Positions 6,207 to 11,713 of a stretch of DNA of 16,448 nucleotides are shown piece after piece (position 1 is the first letter of the stretch; each line of letters opens with the position of its first letter). The stretch is from NCBI GenBank assembly GCA_964630925.1, contig CAZVZK010000197.1, positions 1 to 16,448 on the forward strand, written 5' to 3'. The position numbers and the translations under genes are program-made. The DNA comes from RGDT01 sp964630925 (GTDB taxonomy: Bacteria; Planctomycetota; Planctomycetia; Gemmatales; Gemmataceae). Below the pieces are notes generated by a model. The model ran no database searches, was not told the origin of the DNA, and worked only from the letters and a program-made list of their open reading frames with translations.

Positions 6207-7871
6207 ATGACGCTCCGCGGTCCATCGATCCGTCTCGCCGCCTTGCTCGTCGGCCTGTCCGCCGCCCTGTCCGCACGCGGCGCCGACTCCTACCTGCCCA
6301 AACGCTCCTTCGAGATCCCGTTCTCGCTCGGCAACGGCGAGCCGCCCCGCCAGGTCATCCTCCTCCACTCCACCGACGGCAAGAAGTACAGCCGGGCCGC
6401 CTCCGTCTCGCCCAGGAGCAGCCAGTTCGAGTTCGTCGCCGACGCCGACGGCTGGCACTACTTCATCGTCCAGACCGAGGACGTGGCCGGCCGGCTCTTC
6501 CCCGAATCCGCCGCCGGCGTCGCCCCCTCGCTCCGCGTCTGCGTCGACACCGTCCGCCCCGACCTCAAGCTCCGCGCCGTCGCCCCCAAGGAGGGCATGG
6601 CCGCCGTCGAGTGGGAGGCCAGCGACGCCAACCTCGACCAGAACACCTTGCGCCTGTCGTACCGGCCCGACGGCGCCGCCGACTGGATCCCCCTCAACCC
6701 CGACCGCCTCGACAAGGCCCACTTCAACTGGCGGCCCAGCGGCGCCGCGCCGTACGACGTGCGCCTGGAGGTCAGCGACCGCGCCGGCAACGTCTCGGTG
6801 CAGACGATCAAGCTCGACGCCCCCGGCGGGGGCGGGGCGGCCACCCCGCCCGAGAAACGCGGCGCGTCCCCGAAGGTCAACTTCGTCCGCAGCAAGCGCT
6901 TCAAGCTCAACTACCGCACCAACCACTCCGGCGACTCCGGCATCAAGAACGTCGAGGTGTGGGTCACGCAGGACAACAAGGAGAGCTACACCCGGCACGC
7001 GACCAACGCCCCCGATAAGGGCCCGTACGAGGTGACCGTGCGGACGCAGGGGAAGTACGGGTTCGTGCTGCGGCCCATCAGCGGCGTGGGCCGGGCCGCC
7101 GACCCGCCCGGCGTGCGTCAGGAGCCGCAGGTGTGGGTCGAGGTGGACGAGACCGACCCGGTGGTGCGCATCACCGACGTGCGCCTCACCGAGGGGACGG
7201 ACGGCGGCAGCCTGACGGTCCGCTACGTCGCCACGGACAAGTTCCTGCGCCAGAGGCCGATCACGGTGCTGAAGTCGCAGACGAAGGACGGCCCGTGGGA
7301 GCCGGTCCGCGCCGACGAGGAGAACAAGGGCGTCCTCAAGTTCGACAGCAAGGGGCTGGGGTTCGAGTTCTTCATCAAGGTGGAGGCCGTGGACGAGGCC
7401 GGCAACAAGGGATGGGACGTGTGGAAGGACTCGATCAAGAACGACCCGCACACGCCGAAGGTGGAATTCGAGGGCGTCGAGGGCATCCAGGAGGAGCGGC
7501 GCGTGCCGCCGGGGACGCCGGGCGACACGTCGAACAAGGTGCCCGGCGCCGGCGCGAGCGGCAGCTTCACGCCCACCGTCTCGCCGGTGACGGTGACGCC
7601 GTCCGCGCCACCACCCCCTCCGCCATCCGCGCCTCCGCCGGCCCCGCCGTCCGCGCCTCCGTCCGCGCCTCCTGCCGCGCCCCCGTCTGCCCCGCCCATG
7701 GCGCCGCCGTCCGCGCCGCCCGCGGCGCCACCCGCGGTGCCGGCCGGTCTGCCGGCGGCCCCTCCCGCGGCGCCGCCCGTGCCGCCTCCCGTGGTGCCGC
7801 CGCCCCCTCCATCCGGCGGCCCGCCGCCGGAGCTGCCGGGCGGGTTGCCGGGTGTGCTGCCGCCCCCTTGA
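6207..7871 (+). CDS. Secreted multi-domain beta-sandwich protein with Pro/Ala-rich tail
   Basis: This 554-residue protein is not assigned to a characterised family. A signal peptide is visible (MTLRGPSIRLAALLVGLSAA, cut near ARG-AD at about residue 26). About four consecutive domains of roughly 90-120 residues follow. They resemble bacterial Ig-like or fibronectin type III folds, and most end in a related phrase: FIVQTEDVAGR, VRLEVSDRAGN, FVLRPISGVGR and IKVEAVDEAGN. From about residue 470 the chain becomes a Pro/Ala/Ser tail built from PSAPP and PAAPP units, up to the stop. The tail may span the cell envelope or act as a flexible stalk. ATG 6207 is chosen because it places the signal peptide first; GGGTGGG lies upstream as a weak ribosome site. 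A TTGACA at 6149-6154 could be a -35 box, but no good -10 follows. Surface or periplasmic location is inferred. Confidence 0.75.
   Translation: MTLRGPSIRLAALLVGLSAALSARGADSYLPKRSFEIPFSLGNGEPPRQVILLHSTDGKKYSRAASVSPRSSQFEFVADADGWHYFIVQTEDVAGRLFPESAAGVAPSLRVCVDTVRPDLKLRAVAPKEGMAAVEWEASDANLDQNTLRLSYRPDGAADWIPLNPDRLDKAHFNWRPSGAAPYDVRLEVSDRAGNVSVQTIKLDAPGGGGAATPPEKRGASPKVNFVRSKRFKLNYRTNHSGDSGIKNVEVWVTQDNKESYTRHATNAPDKGPYEVTVRTQGKYGFVLRPISGVGRAADPPGVRQEPQVWVEVDETDPVVRITDVRLTEGTDGGSLTVRYVATDKFLRQRPITVLKSQTKDGPWEPVRADEENKGVLKFDSKGLGFEFFIKVEAVDEAGNKGWDVWKDSIKNDPHTPKVEFEGVEGIQEERRVPPGTPGDTSNKVPGAGASGSFTPTVSPVTVTPSAPPPPPPSAPPPAPPSAPPSAPPAAPPSAPPMAPPSAPPAAPPAVPAGLPAAPPAAPPVPPPVVPPPPPSGGPPPELPGGLPGVLPPP
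7609..7800 (+). repeat. Degenerate tandem codon repeat encoding the Pro/Ala tail
   Basis: The DNA repeats imperfect units such as CCGTCCGCGCCTCC and CCCGCGGCGCC, encoding PSAPP, PAAPP and PPAVP blocks. Units vary in length and codon choice, so this is a low-complexity coding repeat rather than an exact satellite. Slippage and length variation between strains are plausible. Confidence 0.6.
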
Positions 7872-7936
7872 TTCCGGCCGCCCTCCTGGCTAGCTTGAGG
7901 GTGGACAGCCACCACGTCTAGACGGGAGCGGTGCCC

Positions 7937-8302
7937 ATGGCCGACAGCAGCCCCTTCGTGATCGAACGCCACGGCGACATTGCGATCATCACGCCGTCGC
8001 CCGAGGTCGAGCGGATGCCCGAGAACCAGATGGAGACCGCCGCCCAGGCGGTCCTGGCCCCGCTCAAGAGCAACCCGCCGGACGGCCTCATCTTCGACCT
8101 GTCCAAGGTCGATTACGTCGGCTCGGTGTTCCTGTCGTTCCTCCTCCGCTGCCACAAGCGCGTGAAGGAGCACGGCAGCGAGGTGGTGGTGGCGGGGGCG
8201 TCGGCCAAGGCACGCGAGCTGCTGCACATGACCGCCCTGGACACCCTCTGGGCGCTGTACAACACGCGCAAGGAGGCGATGGCCGCCCTGTCCGACGACT
8301 GA
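7937..8302 (+). CDS. STAS domain protein (anti-anti-sigma factor family)
   Basis: This 121-residue protein is a single STAS domain, the fold of SpoIIAA and RsbV, which bind anti-sigma kinases to release a sigma factor. The core runs FVIERHGDIAIITPS, then LIFDLSKVDYVGSVFLSFLLR and EVVVAGASAKARELLHMTALD, matching family order and length. The segment holding the phosphorylatable serine, usually DSSG in SpoIIAA-like proteins, reads GSVFLS here. Only one serine of the pair aligns, so regulation by phosphorylation may differ. ATG 7937 is chosen because GGGAG (7924-7928) lies 8 bases upstream; an in-frame GTG sits two codons earlier. No partner anti-sigma kinase or sigma factor is adjacent, although two serine/threonine kinases lie downstream. 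A REP-like cluster follows its stop. Confidence 0.85.
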   Translation: MADSSPFVIERHGDIAIITPSPEVERMPENQMETAAQAVLAPLKSNPPDGLIFDLSKVDYVGSVFLSFLLRCHKRVKEHGSEVVVAGASAKARELLHMTALDTLWALYNTRKEAMAALSDD

Positions 8303-8316
8303 CCGCCGACGGCCAC

Positions 8317-8501
8317 GGGAGGGCGAGGCTCCCGCCGAGCCGACGGTGATGCGCCCTTGCCGCTTGATGGGAGGGCGAGGCCCCCGCCGAGCCGACACAC
8401 GCCGCCGCGACATCGGATCTCGATCGGATTGTTCACTCATCGTCGGCTCGGCAGGAGCCTCGCCCTCCCGCGTATCGGCTCGGCCGGATCCCCGCCCTCC
8501 C
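8317..8501. repeat. Cluster of four REP-like repeats in head-to-tail and inverted array
   Basis: Four 28-base copies lie between the STAS and LOG genes. Two are in plus orientation (8317-8344 and 8369-8396, one mismatch). Two are inverted (8442-8469, 27 of 28 matching the first; 8474-8501, 24 of 28). Each unit starts GGGAGGGCGAGG, and the first can fold as GGGAG-N7-CTCCC with an overlapping GGCT-N7-AGCC. Opposed copies could pair into a long stem. The arrangement resembles bacterial BIME/REP clusters and is likely acted on by a RAYT. Confidence 0.85.
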
Positions 8502-8529
8502 GAGCCGCCCGCCGACCGGAGCGCCGCCG

Positions 8530-9567
8530 ATGGCCGACAAGGCCCCCCGCAAGAGCCGCAGCCAGTTCCAGGCGTCCAACGAGCCGCGCCCCGAGGACCG
8601 CGCCCCGGTCAGCGACGAGGAGATCGTCGAGCAGGCCCGCGAGACGCTCGCCAAGCTCGTCCGCGACGGCGCCTCCCGCGCCGACCTCAAACTCGTCGGC
8701 ACCGCGCTGAAGGAATTGCGTTACTGCTTCAAGGTCTTCGCCGCCTACCGCAACATCCGCAAGGTCACCGTCTTCGGCTCGGCCCGCCTGCCGCCCGAGG
8801 ACGCCTCGTATCAGGCCGCCGTCGAGTTCGGCCGCCGCATGGCCGCCGCCGACTACATGGTCATCACCGGGGCCGCCGCCGGCATCATGGAGGCCGGCCA
8901 CGTCGGCGCCGGGCGCGACAAGTCCATCGGCATCAACATCCTGCTCCCGTGGGAGCAGTCCGCCAACGCGGTCATCAACGGCGACAACAAGTTGATGCAC
9001 CTCAAGTACTTCTTCACACGCAAGCTGATGTTCGTGAAGGAGTCGGACGCGGTGGCCCTGTTCCCCGGCGGCTTCGGCACGCAGGACGAGGGGTTCGAGG
9101 CGCTCACGCTGGCGCAGACCGGCAAGAGCCACCTCTTCCCCATCGTCATGGTGGACGGCCCCGGCGGCGACTACTGGACGCGCTGGGACGCCTACGTCAA
9201 GGACGTGCTGCTGGCCCGCAGGCTGATCTCCGAGGAGGACCTGGCGCTGTACAAGGTGTGCGCCAGCGCCGAGGAGGCCGTCGCGGAGTGCCTGGGGTTC
9301 TACCGCGTCTACCACAGCATGCGCTACGTGGGCCGTGACCTCGTCTTCCGCCTCCAGTCGCCGCTGCCCGAGCCGCTTCTCGAGCGTATCCGGCACGAGT
9401 TCGCGGGCATCCTGGTGAGCGGGACGTTCGAGCAGGGCGGGCCGCTGCCGGCGGAGGGGGACGAGCACCCGTCGCTGGCGCGGCTGCGGTTCCACTTCAA
9501 CCGCCGCAACATGGGCCGGCTGCGCCAGCTCATCGACGCCATCAACAAGGGCGTGCCGCCGGGCTGA
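8530..9567 (+). CDS. LOG family Rossmann-fold protein (TIGR00730-like)
   Basis: This 345-residue protein belongs to the LOG (lysine decarboxylase-like) family. Characterised members are nucleotide-monophosphate phosphoribohydrolases, including cytokinin-activating enzymes and bacterial nucleosidases. Visible motifs are VTVFGSARLP (about 79-88), the ITGAAAGIMEAGHVGA glycine-rich loop and the signature PGGFGTQDE (179-187), which matches PGGxGTxxE with its catalytic Glu. It is longer than the roughly 200-residue LOG core. An N-terminal helical extension of about 75 residues and a C-terminal extension of about 90 residues are present. ATG 8530 has GGAG 9 bases upstream. The gene follows the REP-like cluster, and no strong promoter is seen between them. 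The exact nucleotide substrate cannot be read from the sequence. The old lysine decarboxylase label is a misannotation of the family. Confidence 0.9.
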   Translation: MADKAPRKSRSQFQASNEPRPEDRAPVSDEEIVEQARETLAKLVRDGASRADLKLVGTALKELRYCFKVFAAYRNIRKVTVFGSARLPPEDASYQAAVEFGRRMAAADYMVITGAAAGIMEAGHVGAGRDKSIGINILLPWEQSANAVINGDNKLMHLKYFFTRKLMFVKESDAVALFPGGFGTQDEGFEALTLAQTGKSHLFPIVMVDGPGGDYWTRWDAYVKDVLLARRLISEEDLALYKVCASAEEAVAECLGFYRVYHSMRYVGRDLVFRLQSPLPEPLLERIRHEFAGILVSGTFEQGGPLPAEGDEHPSLARLRFHFNRRNMGRLRQLIDAINKGVPPG

Positions 9568-9572
9568 GACGT

Positions 9573-9591
9573 GTGCGCTGATCCCGCGCGC
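9573..9591 (+). terminator. Small GC hairpin after the LOG gene
   Basis: GTGCGC (9573-9578) and GCGCGC (9586-9591) can pair as a 6-bp stem with one G-U wobble and a 7-base loop, starting 5 bases after the TGA. No U-tract follows. The stem is short, so support comes mainly from its position, which mirrors other genes in the window. Confidence 0.3.
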
Positions 9592-9605
9592 CCCCACTTC
9601 GGCCC

Positions 9606-9634
9606 TTGACAACGGGCCGGCGGCCGTGTGTCAT
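9606..9634 (+). promoter_or_regulatory. Putative sigma-70-like promoter of the first kinase gene
   Basis: A perfect TTGACA (9606-9611) is followed after 17 bases by TGTCAT (9629-9634), four of six matches to the -10 consensus. Transcription would start near 9641, about 35 bases before the chosen ATG at 9675. Confidence 0.4.
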
Positions 9635-9674
9635 AGGCCATGTCTCTCGTGGCCTGTCGATGAACGGAGCCGAG

Positions 9675-11009
9675 ATGGGCGATCCCGTCCTCCCTGCCCT
9701 TGCCCAGACGCGGCCTATCGAGCCGTCCACGCCCTGTGATCGCACCGTCACCGATTCACCCTGCGCCCACCCGTCCGGCCCATTCTCCGTCATCCCCGGC
9801 TACGAGATCCTCGGCGAGCTGGGACGCGGCGGCATGGGCGTCGTGTTCAGGGCCCGGCAAACGGCGTTGGGCCGGGCCGTCGCCCTGAAGATGGTGTTGC
9901 ACGGCGAGTACGCCAGCGCCGAGGCCCGGCGGCGTTTCCGCACCGAGGCCGGGGTCATCGCCCGCCTCCAACACCCCAACATCGTTCAGATCTTCGACGT
10001 CGGCGAACACGAGGGGCATCCGTTCTTCTCCCAGGAGCTGTGCCCCGGCGGGAGCCTCGCGGACAGGATCTCCCGCGGGCCCCTGTCGCCACGCGAAGCG
10101 GCACGACTCGTGGAAGTGCTGGCCCGCGCCGCCCACGCCATCCACAGCGAGGGCATCGTCCATCGCGACCTCAAGCCCGCCAACGTCCTCTTCGGCGCGG
10201 ACGGCTCGCCCAAGATCGCCGATTTCGGGCTGGCACGCGGGCCGGGGCATGAGGGGCTCACACAGGACGGCGCCCTCCTCGGCACCCCCGCCTATATGGC
10301 CCCCGAGCAAGCCTGCGGCATCCGGGACGCCGGGGCCGCCGTCGACGTCTGGGCGTTGGGCGTCATCCTCTACGAGTGCATCACCGGACACCCACCTTTC
10401 ACTGCCGCCAACACCCTCGACACCCTCAGAGCGGTCGTGGCACTCGCCCCGGCCACCCCCCGTTCTCACAACCCCGCCGTCGGCCGGGATCTGGAGGCCA
10501 TCTGCCTCAAGTGTCTCGAGAAGGAGCCATCGGCCCGATACCCGTCCGCCGACGAGCTGGCCGACGACCTCGCCCGCCATCTCCGCGATGAGCCCGTCCG
10601 TGCCCGCCTGCCCGGCGGACTCGCGCTCGGCCTGAGGTGGGTACGCCGCCGGCTCACGCTCGTCATCTGCCTCGCGCTGCTGCTGGCGACCTCCCTCGTG
10701 GCCGTCGGCCTCTGGTACAGGGGTGAGCAGCACCGTAGGGCAGCGGCCAGGGCGGATGAGCAGCGCGAGGAGATCCGCCACTTCCTGGAAGGCCTTACCT
10801 CGGAGCAGACGCAGGCGATCCGGAGGTTCTGCCGCTGGATGAAGGGGCGCCCTCACCTCTCCAACATGGGGTTCTCTGAGGCGTTCGCCCTGTTCCGGCA
10901 AGAGAATCCCGATGCGGCGGACATCCGCGCCGCCCCGCATGCTATCGGCCTGGGGGAGGGCGGCTCGGGCGGCCTGGCCGCCGCCGCCGCCAGCATGATC
11001 GGAGACTAG
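9675..11009 (+). CDS. Serine/threonine protein kinase, PknB type, single membrane span
   Basis: This 444-residue Hanks-type kinase has an intact catalytic core. It shows the glycine loop GELGRGGMGVVF (47-58), catalytic lysine K72 in VALKM, HRDLKPAN with D165, DFG at 183-185, GTPAYMAPEQ in the activation segment and DVWALGVILYECITG. A basic stretch (RWVRRR) precedes one hydrophobic span at about 326-347. A tail of about 95 residues follows with no sensor domain I can name; it contains GLTSEQTQAIRRFCRWMKG and ends Gly/Ala-rich. ATG 9675 is chosen because GGAG lies 5 bases upstream; an ATG at 9660 and a TTG at 9606 are possible but less likely, since the latter overlaps the putative -35 box. The kinase acts at the cytoplasmic membrane. 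Substrates are unknown. A strong hairpin follows the stop. Confidence 0.92.
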   Translation: MGDPVLPALAQTRPIEPSTPCDRTVTDSPCAHPSGPFSVIPGYEILGELGRGGMGVVFRARQTALGRAVALKMVLHGEYASAEARRRFRTEAGVIARLQHPNIVQIFDVGEHEGHPFFSQELCPGGSLADRISRGPLSPREAARLVEVLARAAHAIHSEGIVHRDLKPANVLFGADGSPKIADFGLARGPGHEGLTQDGALLGTPAYMAPEQACGIRDAGAAVDVWALGVILYECITGHPPFTAANTLDTLRAVVALAPATPRSHNPAVGRDLEAICLKCLEKEPSARYPSADELADDLARHLRDEPVRARLPGGLALGLRWVRRRLTLVICLALLLATSLVAVGLWYRGEQHRRAAARADEQREEIRHFLEGLTSEQTQAIRRFCRWMKGRPHLSNMGFSEAFALFRQENPDAADIRAAPHAIGLGEGGSGGLAAAAASMIGD

Positions 11010-11014
11010 CAAGG

Positions 11015-11048
11015 GGCCGGGCGGCTGGCTCTTTCCCGACGCCCGGCC
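11015..11048 (+). terminator. Hairpin after the first kinase gene
   Basis: GGCCGGGCG (11015-11023) and CGCCCGGCC (11040-11048) form a perfect 9-bp GC stem with a 16-base loop, starting 5 bases after the TAG. No T-tract follows. It probably marks the transcript end or protects the 3' end. Confidence 0.5.
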
Positions 11049-11123
11049 TACAACAAGCCCGATCAGGCACGGCCCGCATGGGGCGGGGGGCCCGCCCCGG
11101 CGGCCGTCCTCCCGGAGCCTTCC

Positions 11124-11615
11124 ATGACCCGCACCTTCCTCGCCCTCGCGGCGCTCGCCACATCCTCCGCCCCCCTCCTCGCCGACGAGCCCGAGCCCGG
11201 CACCCCCCTCGACCTCGTCCAGAAGGCCAGGGTCCAGAAGGAGCTGAAGCTCACCGATAAGCAGGTCGAGGCCGTCAAGTCCGCGGCGGACGAGGCCGCC
11301 CTCGGCAAGATCCTCAAACTCACGCAGCTCAAGCGCCTCACCCAACTCAGCTACCAGAGGCGCGGCGGCGCCGCGGTCATGGACGAGGCCGTCCAGAAGC
11401 ACCTCAAGCTGGCCGACGACCAGAAGGCGCGCATCAACACCATCTGGAAGAACAAGGAGCTGAACCTGCAGATGAAGCTCAAGGTGGCCCGCTTCAAGAC
11501 GCCGGAGGACCGGCCCCTGTACATCCTGAACAACCGGCGGGACGCGGGCGAGGAGATCCTCAAGGAGCTGACCGACGACCAGAGGAAGGCGTTCGCCGAG
11601 CTGCAAGGCAAGTGA
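11124..11615 (+). CDS. Small secreted helical protein with LTDxQ motifs
   Basis: This 163-residue protein has a signal peptide (MTRTFLALAALATSSAPLLA, cut near LADEP). The mature part is predicted highly charged and helical. It repeats a phrase three times: ELKLTDKQVEAV (about residue 40), HLKLADDQKARI (about 95) and ELTDDQRKAF near the C-terminus. LTxxQ helices are the hallmark of the CpxP/Spy family of periplasmic chaperone-like proteins, and planctomycetes carry many such small proteins. The family link is by motif only, so a chaperone or stress role is tentative. ATG 11124 has GGAG (11113-11116) 7 bases upstream. The gene lies between two transmembrane kinases. A periplasmic ligand or modulator role for it is speculation. 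No cysteines are visible in the mature part. Confidence 0.75.
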   Translation: MTRTFLALAALATSSAPLLADEPEPGTPLDLVQKARVQKELKLTDKQVEAVKSAADEAALGKILKLTQLKRLTQLSYQRRGGAAVMDEAVQKHLKLADDQKARINTIWKNKELNLQMKLKVARFKTPEDRPLYILNNRRDAGEEILKELTDDQRKAFAELQGK

Positions 11616-11622
11616 GTCTTGC

Positions 11623-11650
11623 TGATTGCAGATCGCTGATGGAAGATTGA
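11623..11650 (+). repeat. Four tandem degenerate heptamers (WGATNGM)
   Basis: TGATTGC, AGATCGC, TGATGGA and AGATTGA follow each other without gaps, starting 7 bases after the stop of the LTDxQ gene. All fit WGATNGM. The block is AT-richer than its surroundings. It resembles short heptameric tandem repeats known between genes in some bacteria such as cyanobacteria. Confidence 0.6.
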
Positions 11651-11701
11651 AACAGCCTGGGGCGGGCCGGGTTTGGGGCGGCACCGGTGGCCGCCGTGCG
11701 G

Positions 11702-11707
11702 TACACT
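11702..11707 (+). promoter_or_regulatory. -10-like box directly before the WD40 kinase start
   Basis: TACACT matches four of six bases of the -10 consensus and ends 6 bases before ATG 11714. If used, transcription would begin at or near the A of the start codon, giving a leaderless mRNA. No Shine-Dalgarno sequence precedes this ATG, which fits. No clear -35 is present. Confidence 0.25.
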
Positions 11708-11713
11708 CCAGAC

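Noticed and set aside
7223..8440. Minus-strand Gly-rich open frame of 405 codons
   Set aside because: The glycine-rich part is just the reverse of the Pro/Ala tail codons, and it crosses the STAS gene and the repeats.
8317..8501. CRISPR array
   Set aside because: The four repeats are in mixed orientation with unequal gaps of 24, 45 and 4 bases, and no cas gene is present.
9756..11684. Minus-strand open frame of 642 codons
   Set aside because: It is antisense to the first kinase and the LTDxQ gene. Its first codons derive from the heptamer repeat region.
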